A DNA stretch of 64,000 nucleotides. Origin: Lycorma delicatula (taxonomy: Eukaryota; Arthropoda; Insecta; Hemiptera; Fulgoridae). Location of the stretch: assembly GCF_047948215.1 (NCBI RefSeq), contig NC_134455.1, positions 302,702,147 to 302,766,146 on the forward strand, given 5' to 3'. Below, one piece after another: positions 12,384 through 23,624 of the stretch; position 1 is the stretch's first letter; the number at the start of each line of letters is the position of its first letter. Under the pieces are notes generated by a model. It saw only the letters and a program-made list of their open reading frames with translations. It was not told the origin of the DNA and searched no databases. Both the position numbers and the translations under genes were made by a program.

Positions 12384-13011
12384 TCCCCGAACGGGGAGTC
12401 TCACTCTTTGAGACTGGGTAGTGGCATCCCCGCAGCCCGAGCCCCTGCAGCCTTTCTTTCACTACACATGAGGCTGCTGGAAACATTACACGCACATGCT
12501 ACACTGTCAACACTACAAGAGTAGCGCACGTACTCTTCCTTTAAACACAATACACACGCTGTAGTTGCGGCACCAACCAATCCGCAACTCAAGGTAGAAG
12601 CTATCGTGCTGATGGGTGGATGGCTCTACGTGAGTCTTTAAAGATGCCCTCTGGGCACCTGGGCGAACCCAGTTGTATTTAGCCCTAGCCCCGGTACGCT
12701 TGCGCTCTGCCGGGGTGATCCAGAAGTTCACCGATACTCGTGGGACGCAAATGGAAAGTTCTCAACAAAATTCCATGGTGATTGGTGGCCCACCTAAAAA
12801 ACCACACCACAATCATAGAAGAAAGTCACTAAAGAATACTTCAGGAGGAGATGGCATGTTCGCGCTCCCCATGTCCGACTAGGTGGCTGGGTAGGAAACA
12901 GAAGACCAGAGATTTGGAAAATAAATCCTGGTACTAAGCTACGGAACTGGAGAATAACTCAGACATCCGGATGCTTTTTGATCTGCATGCTATCGGAGGG
13001 GGGGCATAACC

Positions 13012-14604
13012 GTGAAAGATGGGAAGGTAAAGAAAGAGGTGATGGATGTCCAAGACTCCGCACACAAGAGGGCAATGTCGTGGTCTCCGGAACCGGACGA
13101 AGAGGCGGGACAGGTGGGCGACTTGTCGGTATTGAAGCGTCCCCCTGTTAAGAAACGGAGGAGCGCCGGCAGTCACGGCCAGGCTAGGCAGCAATCCACT
13201 GAAGGTTGTGATCGACTGATGGAGACGGTCGATGAGCTGTTGACTCTCTGTGTATCCCTACATATGATCACACGGTTAGCAGGCAAACTCAAGGCACGGA
13301 CCAGGGGGTTGGTTGCTTTGGTGAAGCTAAGTCAGGAGACCGCAGTTGTCAGCGACGCCTGTGGTCGCGAAAAGGTGGAGACTGGCACGCGGACGGAAGA
13401 CCCCAGGGAATTAGATATTTTTGATGTGTTTCTGGGTTGGTGAAAGATCTCAGTGAGGTGATCGCTAGGAATTAGCCACCTCGGGCCTTTGAGGTGACGC
13501 AAGTAGTGGCAGGCTTAACCCCAGGGGAGAGGAAAGCTGGTACGGTAGTAGTCCTTGATATATCTCGGAATGGCAAGGATAAATTGGCAGCTTATGCGGG
13601 GAGAGTTGCGCTGGGCTCTCGGAGATGGATGGCTGGACAAATCTCCAAGCCGGAGCATGTAGTCCGCAACGTATGTGGGGCCTCGCTGTTGGAGGAGGAT
13701 GAGATTGAATCCGGAGGTGAAACCTTTTTGGTGTTTGTTGTTAGCGACAGGACGCAGGTGGTGAGCCAGCTTAAGCAGGCACTTTGTAAAATAAGAGATG
13801 AATACCAAGGGAAGTTGGAGGTGGTCGTGTCACAGAATACTGCGGGAATTGTCATAAAGATAATGGAATTTTTTGGGACGGCGGCAGGATTGGACAGTCA
13901 CGGTCTTCCATGTGACAGAAGGGCTCAAGCAAAGTGATCCAGAACTGAGACATGCAACCACGGTGGTTCTTCGCTAGGAGGGCGTTTCATATACAGATCT
14001 TTTGCGGTCGGTTAAACCGACTGTTAGTTGCGAAATGGCAGACGGTTTTCAATCGGTGGTTAGGGAAGAGGTGAGGAGATGCAGATAATGGTGAATGAGG
14101 GCGACCAGAATGTGTCGGCTCTCAGGCAAAAGTTTCAGTTATGGTCCCTGACGGTCGAAGTATTGGACAGAGGGTCCTTCTCCCGGGACACGAATGTAAA
14201 CGTCAGAGGCTTGGATTCGGAGGTGACAGCGCAGGAACAGTTATCGGCCATGAACCGGGTGCTGGGCGGACATCGGCGGAACGAGTGATCTAGATGAGGA
14301 AGACATATGGGAACACACAGACGGCCACAGTTTTACTTGGGCACAGTGAGGCAACAAAATTTACTCCTCCACGAGGCTTTTGGTCAGGTGACTTTATTGC
14401 CGTGTAGACGTGAGGCAGAGAGACGCACACTGCTACCGTTGCTGGGGTAGCGGACATGTGGCTGCGGAATGCAAAAGACCGGATAAATCTGGCTGTTGTT
14501 TTAACTGTGAGTACAGCGGCCACAAGAAGGCGAACTACAGGACGCCAGAAAAGTGTCTGGCGTGTGGTGAGTGCGGCCATAGACGGGCAGCCACGTATGT
14601 GTGA
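13012..14604 (+). pseudogene. ORF1 (gag-like, CCHC zinc knuckles) of the R1-clade LINE
   Basis: Three open blocks are collinear but broken by frameshifts and stops: 13,012-13,443, 13,494-13,937 and 14,079-14,288. A final block lies at 14,410-14,604. The N-terminal part is charged and contains a basic stretch (VKKRRSAG). The last block has the array of CCHC knuckles typical of R1-type ORF1. The first is CYRCWGSGHVAAEC, which is complete. The second is CFNCEYSGHKKANY, whose last cysteine is replaced by tyrosine. The third is CLACGECGHRRAAT, whose last position is lost to a frameshift. The product would coat the element RNA. No full protein can be made from this copy. Confidence 0.82.
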
Positions 14605-14611
14605 AGCGGAA

Positions 14612-16075
14612 ATGTAGTGCCTCCAACTCAATGTTAACAGATCTACGGCCGCCCAGGACCTGACATCGCCTACAGCAACGGTTGCGCAGGTAGATATTGT
14701 GCTGTTGGTAGAACCTAATATGCGCCTAATGGAACGTGGTTCATGGATTGCTGACGAAGATAGTGATGCCGCTATTGGTATGCTGTCCGGAAAATACGCG
14801 GTGGTGCGCACTGTAATACGATGGGGTATTATTGCAATTGAACTGTCGGAGAGCCTGTTGGTGAGTGAATACGTCTCACGTCTAAATTCTGATTTAGAGA
14901 GGTTCTAACAGTTTCTCAACGACTTGGAGACACCCCTACGACGCACGTTGAAGCCTATTGTTCTTGCTGGGACCTTCAATGGAGAGAGTATTGGTTTGTG
15001 TGGCATGCGGTCCACTGCTCGTGATTACGAATTGGGGCATTGGTCTCGACACTCCAGCTGCAAGTGTTGAACATGCCGGCTGTTCCGACGTTCGCAGGAA
15101 GAAATGGTGGGTCGGTCCTCGACCTGACGGCTGTCTCGAAGGCGATGGTTCTTTTGGTTGGACGATGGAGATTTGCGAAATGAATTTGGCAGCGAACATC
15201 AGGCCATTTTTTTTGTTATTGAAGACATTACACCTTGCCCAGCTTCTCCGATCGTCAGTGGAAGCCTTCAAACCGCAGTTACAGAGGATCGCAGGCGCGG
15301 CGGTGAAGGAGTTGGGGAACTCACAACCCTTGGACCCAGGTCTCTTCATGACCGTGCTGATGGAGAAATGCAACCGGGGCGTTGCTGGAGACCAGGCCAT
15401 CCAGAAAGCAAGTGCATTGATGGTCTGCAAGTATTGCATCCCTTCGACGGGAAACTATAAGGAGGAGAAGCCTGCTGACAAGAGCGAGAAGCTGTCAGTA
15501 TACCCCGTTACAGTAATTCAATTTCTTGCACGGAGGGTACAAGGAGGCCATGAAAAAGCTCCGGGATGCAATTCGGCTCGCCAAACGGGCGGCTTAGCAG
15601 AGACTGATAGACGAGCTCGACACTAACCCGTGGGGAAAGGCATACACCATTGTTATGCGGAAGTTTGGAAGACGCCTTCCCCAGTTGTCTCATGGCCAGA
15701 CCTTACGGACGGTGCTGTCATTGTTCGTTGTGATGGAGGATGACTGGGTAGCTATTGATGGGGGTTCAGCACTACGCTTTTCGCTACACGAAGTTGTATG
15801 GGCAGTCTCCAGAATGGTTGCTAAGAAGAGTCCGGGGCCTACAGGGTGCCTGCTGCCTTGATTAAGTGCATCTCCCCAGGGCGGCACCTTGTGGAGATGC
15901 TGGACACGCTGAACACCGTCCTGAAGCGCGGTGACTTCCCTCACTGCTGGAATGAGGCAAGTTTAGTACCCATCCCTAAGCCTGGGAAGCTGCCTGGTGA
16001 AGTGGGTTATCGCTCCATCTGCCTGCTTAGCACGATGGGTAAACTGTATGAGTCGCTATCAACGCAGCTAAATAG
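14612..16075 (+). pseudogene. ORF2 (endonuclease plus partial RT) of the R1-clade LINE
   Basis: The frame is read in pieces. CLQLNVNR at about 14,619 and LLVEPNMRL at 14,699-14,730 match the start of an apurinic-type endonuclease. A degraded GDFN motif is read as GTFNG near 14,970. SDHQAIFF near 15,190 gives the catalytic-site end of the domain, with the aspartate and histidine still visible as SEHQAIFF in the current frame. The RT N-terminus appears as KSPGPTGCLPAALIKC and VPIPKPGKLPG, then YRSICLLSTMGKLYES, near 15,825-16,055. The catalytic FADD and the C-terminal zinc finger are absent. Many stops break the frame. Confidence 0.8.
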
Positions 16076-16183
16076 TTTTAACTAGGTTTCATTGGATTAG
16101 AGTTGGGGGGGATCGCGAAATATTCATTGTATATTTTTTTTAATTTTTGGGGATCGTGGAACTAAAAAGGTTGAGAATCACTG
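16076..16183 (-). mobile_element. hAT-like transposon terminus
   Basis: Read on the minus strand, the sequence begins CAGTGATTCTCAACC at 16,183 and continues TTTTTAGTTCCACGATCCCC. This is the typical terminal inverted repeat style of hAT elements (CAGnGnTTCTCAACC). The matching other terminus was not found. It lies directly against the broken end of the R1-clade LINE, so a deletion or rearrangement joined the two. Confidence 0.55.
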
Positions 16184-18867
16184 AGTTAGAGAAATAGTCA
16201 TCATTATAACGCTCATATTGATACAAATATACAGACACTTAACTGAATTGATCCAAACTGTTATGATCTACAAATGAATAGAGTAGATCTAATTATTACC
16301 AGAGTTTGAGGTAATTGTATGATAAGCCTATATTCTTTCATAGAATCTAGCATTTTCCGCTCATTAACACATGATTGCAACATGAGACACTAACAATCTA
16401 GTTATATCAGTGTTTAGATCTTAAAAAGCTACCAGTAGTATATATTCATTATGCATATAATAAATATTATATACCGTAAAATAACCTCCTATAAAGGAAA
16501 ACGAGTTAAGAGAAAAAGGATCATAAATTACATAAAATTTCTTTTGTTAAACGAATGCTTAGTGTTGAAATTACACTAAGAAATTTAATACGTTCAGCAT
16601 ATCATATCTCGATGTCACGGTCGTTCTTCTTTATAATTTTTATTTACTGAGTAATTTCTTATGTTTGACTGCACATCTCTTGAGAAGGGATCTTAGACAT
16701 CATGTCACTGTGAAACTTCAAGGTCAGAGAGATAATTATCTCATTAACTCAGAAATAGTAAAACATCAAGCCGTTTCACCAGTTGTGATATAGGGTCTGA
16801 TTTATATCAATAAAAGAAGACAAATATAAAAATCAGTTTTAATATTTTTTTATCCAATATTTATACGAGGAATAAAACTTTATATACGTTAACTAGACTT
16901 GTAAAATTTAGTAGAATTATATTACCGATTTAAATTTCCGAAATTCTGAAAAAAAAAGTCGTGGTCTTTTTTCTTTCTAATATTCGAATTTATGATACAA
17001 AAATATTTATTACGACATAGTAATACGACAGAATATTCATAGTTAATGAAATTATTCTTTATTAGAGGAAATAAAAAACTTATTTTTTTTAAATTATTGG
17101 AAAAAAGACATTTAATTTTCTTGAAAAACATTATCGTAATTATAATATTATAAAAATTTTAATAACGAATAATATTTTCGGTAACTTAATTTTTAAATAT
17201 ATCAAATCTGTGAAGTAAAGACCAAAAAAATAAATAAATAAATCTGCACATGTATTTTTATTTTATGGAGGAAGTCCTGTAAAAATTTAAGACTAAGTGG
17301 CAAAAATATTTCGTGGTTAGAAGTTAAACACGTTGTGTGATCATGCATTTGGATAATCTTAAATGAAAGAAATCTTTATGGACGAATGGAAAATAATTTT
17401 TCCATTCATCAAAAACTGCGTCAGCTGTATTGTCTAATTAGAAATACATGGTAGCTTCGTAGTAAAAACGTTCTGAAATATAAAAAATAATAAGATAAGG
17501 AATCCAAATTTGAAGAACGATTGAATGATCGTATTTTAAAATACTTAACGTTTTCAGTCGAGCTGGTCAAAAATCACCGTCGGTGTTAGCTTACAAACTA
17601 AATCCTCTAAAAAAAAATAAAAATAAATTTCACTGAAAAGAGGAAAACACCTTCGAACTTTAAAAATCCATTAGCATTCAATATCCTAAATAACAACCGA
17701 GACATCTAAAGATTAAAACATATTTAAATAATCAACTTCCATATACATTTATTTATAACTAACTACTAATTATCCATCAGATTAGTTATATACATCAACA
17801 GATTAATTAACAACAGGTAGTTAATTAACTACCTGTAAGTACAGGTTATTATTTCAACTATAAAATACATTAATGAATGTTCTCTTCAAAAATTAAAATT
17901 TCGTCGAATTTTTTCAAAAGCTGTACCAAATAAAACGATTTCAAAATGTTCTTTCAAAAAAGAGAGAAAAATGTATAATTATTATAATTTTAAAATAAAA
18001 AATAATTAATACTAACTTTATAATATTATTCAAAGCAAAGTACACATTTATTCTTTATGAGATTTCGAATAAAGTTGTATTGATAATAAAAATAATTGCA
18101 ATAATAAAAATTTTAAAACTTAATTTCAATAATAAAATGTTTGCTACTTCGTAAAAAAAAAAAATACTAATCAATCACTTGGTACAAGTAGCAACCACTA
18201 ATCAGATGAAAGGATAGAGTATAATGAGAAAGGATTTTTGAATTTAATATGATTATCGGAAAAAAATTGATTTTATCTTGTTTTTAATGTTCTACTTGCC
18301 GATCTTATTTATGCCCTTATGGATCCATTCTTGCTCTACTCTTTTTGCTATGTGGTAATACATATCAGGTTTATATCTGGTTTTTACCTCAGCGGTTTAT
18401 CGATGATTTAGTTTTGCCATACCCGGACTAGGCTTTTTTTCCATTTTAGGAATCACATAAACGTGATCTATAATTGAGAAAGTGGTTTTGAAAAGCAGAT
18501 ATTACCTGTTATAATAAAAAATGATAGAATATTCTATTGTCAGATAAGTCATTGTTATTTAAAAAATTCTTTTTGTTGAAAGTTGCAAGTAAATTTGTTT
18601 TTTTCAAGATTATGATAAAATATAATTTTTAATAATATATAAAGTTTTTATTATAATAAATAATATTTTTTTTATACGGCTGATTATAACCTCTGAATTT
18701 AGCGGCTATAACCTGTACCATAATGACTGTTAGTATGAAACAAATTTTCATTATGATACAGGTAATATCCAATCCAAACCCTGCTCTTTTCAACGACTGA
18801 TCAATCAGAAGCGGGTGTTGTTTAATGTATCAGCTGTTTTCTTACTTTGATTTTATTTTTATCCTTT
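16184..18867. other. AT-rich spacer, nothing recognised
   Basis: This stretch has no supported gene. Short hairpins occur, for example the GAATGGAAAA/TTTTCCATTC pair near 17,384-17,408 and the palindrome at 17,813. Confidence 0.45.
17813..17836. repeat. Perfect 24-bp palindrome
   Basis: The half-site ACAGGTAGTTAA is followed directly by its exact reverse complement with no spacer. Confidence 0.95.
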
Positions 18868-19150
18868 TACTTTTTAGCCTCCGGAACCATCGTAAGGTAT
18901 TACTTCAGAGGATGAATGAGGAGGATATATATGAATGTAAATGAACTGTAGTCTTGTGCAGTCTGAAGTAGACCATTCTTGATATGTATAGTTAATTGAA
19001 ACCCAACCACCAAAGAACGCCAGTATCCACGATCTAATATTCAAATCCGTATAAAAGTAACTCCCTTTACTAGAATTTGATCTTTAAAATCTCGACTTCG
19101 AAATCATCTGATTTGTGATGATGAGTTCACCACTAGACCAAGTTTGTCTA
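18868..19150 (-). mobile_element. tRNA-derived SINE (SINE-A), complete minus-strand copy
   Basis: On the minus strand it starts with the tRNA-like head (CTTGGTCTAGTGGTGAACTC) and goes through the shared body (GATCGTGGATACTGGCG). It ends in the tail GGTTCCGGAGGCTAAAAAG at about 18,868. The box B region is diverged. The tail (about 18,868-18,910), with TCTGAAGTAATACC, is the same as in SINE-B copies, which makes the 3' module shared between two families. Confidence 0.8.
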
Positions 19151-21837
19151 GTTTACTCTCTCGATAGTTGGTCTACTTTGATTTTAATACCACTGAGTAG
19201 TTAGCAAGCAGTTAATTTGAAATTACACAAATAGGAAACTAATATTCTATTATTACACTGTTTATCCTTTTATTAATTATGTCGGATTCTGAGGAAGAAA
19301 TGTCTTGTAACACCGATCGATATCAAAGAAAAGGAAGAACTTTTAGCTAATAACTTATTCGCACAGAAATGAATTTTTTGAAGAATCTTTAAAAAATATT
19401 CCGTAAACATTTGTATTCTACCTTTGCTTTAAATGAATAATCCCAGTATTTTCTCAGAAGTAGAAAAAATACGGTATCCAACTCTCTATAATGGACACTC
19501 TTGCGAAGTTTACAACACTTTTTTTTCGTTTAACCTCCGGGTCCGCAGTTAAGCAATTTACAACCCTGGCCAAGGCTTATGTCGTAACTTACTTCGCATT
19601 CGTGCATTAGTGGCTACCATGATAGGCTCGTTGCATAATGTATTATTATAATAAATTAATTGTATTATAATAAATTATTTTTTATTTTAATAAATAAAAA
19701 ATTAAAAGTGTTGAAAAGTATAAGACTTTTTACTATGGAATCCCATGAAGATTTTGATCGAATATAAACTAGCCAAACGATGATAAAAACCATTTTACAC
19801 TAGAAGAAATCCAGAGCTCTATCCCTAAATTAAAGTAATAAAACATTTTTAAAAAATAGGAAATTATTTCAAATATAAGTTGTAATTTTTACTTTTTATC
19901 ATTAAATTGTTATGAGATGTAAAATAAACAAAATAAAAGAGCAAATAGTCCTGGTAATTTATTTTATTTTTAATAACCTATCATTTATTCTGATTATATG
20001 GTTGACAAGAAGTAAAGATTTCAGTTAAATTGTATATATGCTTTAGTTGTTTTTCAGATAAATTTTACTTGTAGTTTATCTTTAAAGAATGATTTTAAAA
20101 ATTGTGAAATAAATAGACTAAAATCTTTATTAAGCATACTACACTTTTTGTACGGACGTATTACATCAAAATAATTTACTACATTACACTTTGTTTAAAA
20201 ACAGAAAGGAGTATATTAATTTGCTATTTAAAATTATTTGTTCTCTGATGTATCTTATAGTTCTGACCATTCAGTTAATTTATCTGAGAGTATTTCTGCT
20301 GGGATGAATATCATTTATATATCCATCGATTTTGGAATTTTGATAAGTAGCAAAACTGCTGCTTATTTAGCTTTGTGAAGAAGGTACCGGGAAATCAATT
20401 TACTCTTCAATTTTGTAGTAAATTTGACATAAGAAGTTTATTGTTATATAATGGGTATACAGTTTTCTCTTTGTTATAAATGAATTAACATAAAATATAA
20501 CTTTTATTTTAATAATAGGTTAGAAATAGTTAATTAGTTTTAGTTTAATTATTAATACAAGTCTAACATTTTATTTATTTCAAAACAATTTAAATTTTTA
20601 ATTAAAAAATTTATTTTTAACTTGTTCTTATTACCAATTAATTATTCTCATTTATTTTATTTATAAAAATGAATATATATGACGTCATAAACTGATGTCT
20701 ACACACAAATTCATGAAAATTACTTAATTTGTAATGATATTTAATAAATAAATTGTTATAGTTCTTCGGGACATGAAAAGCTCGGGGGTAGAAGCAGAAT
20801 TGTAGAACAAGATTGTGGTGTGTTTTAAAACTACTTTTCTGTTCTGAAGCCTGCTCCTTTGCAATAACCTGGAAATTGAATTTGTTCTCTATAATCAAAA
20901 CACATTCTATTAAGCCTATGTAGTATAAAAGTTAAAAATATCTGCAGTTGACAACATGTTTCTTCCTATAAATAAACACATAAATTCTTCAGCTATATAT
21001 TCTTCCCTTACAGCAAAAATAATAATTCCGAAAGTCAATTTCAAGCTTTTAATAACATAGTATAAAAGAAATTTTATGGTTTCTCAAAAGGAAATTAAAT
21101 GTCAACTCGATTCGTTATTCTAAGGTAACTAAAATCAGCTTCCCTTTCAATAATAACTATAATGTAAAATTATTTGTAGAACATCTGTTAAGAATGTTAG
21201 CTTTCATAATATATATATATATATTTATTTATTTATATACAAATCATTTATAACTAAATGAATGTTATCTATTTTAACTTGTACAACATACATTTTATAT
21301 ATTTTTAATTGTTAATATTTTTACGACTGCTTGAATTGCTGCTGATAAGCCAGTTTATTTACTTTCCTATGATAACTGCATAATCACATATGTAAATGTA
21401 TAATAGTAATATTTTTTTTCAACCAAGTATTTTTATGTTTTCGCTCACAAGTTGAGAATTTAGTCTGAAAACCACCTTAATGAAAGACATAAAATCGGAA
21501 ATCTAATCGGAAAAAATATAGACAAGATGAATATGTTTTGACTTAATACGAAAAATAGCCTCGATGGAAAAGTAAAGGAAATCAATTTACTTCATACTTT
21601 CTCAACTAGATCAGGCATGAGGTGTTTGTTATTCCTAATAATCACTATACTGTATTCGGGAATAAAGGATTTCTCATAATAGATGAACTTACAATGATCT
21701 CATAACAGGTTAGTAATTAATCCAACATTGTTTTTTATAAGTATAAAGTTTATTATAGAATTTAATAATAAAGGATTCTTGAAGACATAAATAGAAGATA
21801 GTGTAAATACGATTTTATAATGCAACAACAATCACCT
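19151..21837. other. AT-rich spacer; possible solo SINE tail at 19,531-19,555
   Basis: This stretch has no supported gene. TTTAACCTCCGGGTCCGCAG near 19,531 resembles the reverse complement of the shared SINE tail, followed by diverged GC-richer DNA to about 19,640. The 86-codon minus frame at 20,898-20,638 has no recognisable domain. Confidence 0.35.
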
Positions 21838-21998
21838 ATCCCTTTTTCTTTTTAGCCTCTGAAACCACCGTAAAGTATTGTACTTCAGAGGATGATACAT
21901 ATGAATGAAGTATGAAGTATGAATGAAGTATGGTCTTGTCAGTTTCAGGTCGACCATTCCTGAAATGTGTGGTTAATTGAAACTCAACCACCAAAGAA

Positions 21999-22708
21999 TG
22001 AGACATCCTATTGCTTTGGGGAGTGAGAGGAATGTGGCTGTCGACGAGATGTTCAAAGCTTGGAACGAAAGGTGGAATGCAGAGGAGACTGGACGGTGGA
22101 CACACCGGCTCATCCGTAATGTCAGGAGCTGGATAGAACAGAAGCATGGTGATAACTATTTCTATAAGGATACGGATGCCTTCAAGATTATCTATACCGT
22201 ATGAGTAGGAGTACCACAAGATGCTGTTATGATTGTGGGGAGCAAGATACGGCGGAACATGTAGTGTTTTTTTGGACGAGGTGGAGAGACTTGAGGGCCG
22301 CCATGATGGGCCACGGTGCAGTAAATGTAAATGTCACAAGTATGATGTTGGGTGACAGAGATGCTTGGACGAGAGTAACGACTACGGGGCAGGCAGGCTG
22401 GAAGGCTGCAGCTAACCTGAAGCGGAGCGACCGATGCCGGACGAATGTGGGCGGCAACCTTAGGGGGGCTCCTAGGACTCGTCGTTCGCCAATGATTTCC
22501 TGGGGACGTCTCTCTGGCTGTTCTAATTCGGTGACAAGAGCGCCCGGGTGATTGCGCAGGGGCTGTGTACATACCATGTAGATTAGGTCTGTCCCCTGTG
22601 TGACTAGAGGGGGAGGTTTTTTAGTGGATGAGAACCCCGCATTTTCCGTCAGAGCGAGCTGGCGGCGGCTGACAGAGCTTTTTCCTCCCCCTACGAAAAC
22701 AAAAAAAA
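21999..22708 (+). mobile_element. 3' end of an R1-clade LINE inserted in a SINE
   Basis: This GC-rich insert ends in an A-run at about 22,699-22,710. It is flanked by a 13-bp target duplication AACCACCAAAGAA (21,986-21,998 and 22,709-22,721; the two leading A bases could also belong to the tail). It carries only the C-terminal coding region and a 3' untranslated part, as expected for a 5'-truncated LINE insertion. It is oriented opposite to the SINE. Confidence 0.88.
22030..22551 (+). pseudogene. C-terminal end of R1-type ORF2
   Basis: The segment WNERWNAEETGRWTHRLI, then a tryptophan and RKHG-like stretch (WIEQKHGDNYFY), matches the post-RT region of R1-clade ORF2. After a frameshift or small deletion near 22,170-22,195 the frame continues LYRMSRSTTRCCYDC with the C-terminal zinc finger read as CYDCGEQDTAEHVVFFW. 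The last cysteine of the CCHC pattern is replaced (FFW instead of FxC). The frame closes at 22,551 and an untranslated GC-rich tail follows. Confidence 0.8.
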
Positions 22709-22780
22709 AACCACCAAAGAAGACCGGTATCCACGATCTAGTATTCAAATTCGTATAAAAGTAACTGCTTTTACTACATA

Positions 22781-23482
22781 TTACCTGCTTTATGTTACCA
22801 GGTGGTATATTTCTATTACTTGGAATTCAGAATTAAAAAAAAAAAATCCTGAACGAAATTCTAATCCAAATATATTTTTTTTTATTTTATTTTTCCTTAA
22901 TATATGTTATTAGAATATATTCTCAGTGAGTAAATAAAATAACTGTTCTCTCAAATGGAATAAAGATCTTTTTTGAAATCCCAAAAAATTTCTATGGAAG
23001 TTTTTTTTTAAATTTTACTGATACAGCTTGAAATTTTTCTCTAATATGTATTTTGGACTAGTAAATCAAAAAAGGATCAGAAGGAATATAGAAATAATTT
23101 AGTGAAAAATAAAACTTTGAAGGAAAGTTGTTTCAAATTTTGTTGTCTGTTGAACATTTTTTCTGAACGCATAAATTCATTTAAAGGGTAAAGGGTTTAG
23201 TATTTTTTCGCTGCTAATTTTTTCCGTTGTAAATTGCATCTTAGCAAATAAATGCTAAAAATTTATTTTCCATCAAAAAGAAGCCCAATGGTAAACATTT
23301 TACGCAATAAAAAGTTAATATTTGATTATAAATTCATATTTTATTGTAAATATGTCTGCCTCAAATATACTCATTCTAAAGTTTTCATTAAAACAACCTT
23401 AAACAACCTTTCACGAATAACCCGTTCGAACAGAAAAACAAGCACAAATTTGGATAATCGGCTAGATCTACCCAGGTTATCT
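22781..23482. other. AT-rich spacer, nothing recognised
   Basis: This stretch has no supported gene. The open frame at 23,252-23,488 runs into the LINE fragment and has no domain of its own. Confidence 0.4.
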
Positions 23483-23624
23483 TTATGACTAGAAGAGGAG
23501 ACTGCACTCCAGTCTACTTGGATAACGTTGAAATGCCTCTTAAAACTAGTGTAAGATACGTTGGTTTATACATAGATCGACGTATGAGACCTGACCGTAG
23601 CCTTCGTTTGGATAACAACTGTTT

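Larger units (their letters stand above)
12384..16075 (+). mobile_element. R1-clade LINE, 5' part to start of RT, 3' half missing
   Basis: A sharp change to GC-rich DNA at about 12,384 (CCCCGAACGGGGAG) marks the 5' end. About 600 bp of untranslated leader precede a gag-like ORF1 (13,012 to about 14,604). ORF2 follows, with an endonuclease (about 14,612-15,230) and the N-terminal part of the reverse transcriptase (about 15,720-16,070). The sequence then stops matching an R1-type RT at about 16,075 and is replaced by a hAT-like terminus. LINEs are usually truncated at the 5' end by incomplete reverse transcription. Loss of the 3' half therefore points to later deletion or rearrangement. Confidence 0.85.
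21838..22780 (-). mobile_element. SINE-A copy split by an R1-type LINE insertion
   Basis: The two halves are 21,838-21,998 (tail and part of the body) and 22,709-22,780 (rest of the body). They join perfectly to the SINE-A consensus seen near 7.3, 19.0 and 57.4 kb if the 710 bp between them is removed and one copy of AACCACCAAAGAA is kept. The tRNA-like head is missing beyond 22,780. Confidence 0.85.

Noticed and set aside
14290..14811. 173-codon minus-strand open frame
   Set aside because: It lies antisense to the zinc-knuckle and ORF2 start of the R1-type LINE. Its residues show no domain and the plus strand explains the sequence.
14936..15693. Long minus-strand and alternate plus-strand frames in the LINE
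   Set aside because: They come from the GC-rich codon composition of ORF2, and only the frames matching endonuclease and RT are meaningful.
20638..20898. 86-codon minus-strand frame with an acceptor-like TTTCCAG inside
   Set aside because: There is no donor, no domain and no partner exon.
22227..22748. 173-codon and 126-codon minus-strand frames
   Set aside because: They are antisense shadows of the GC-rich R1-type 3' fragment.
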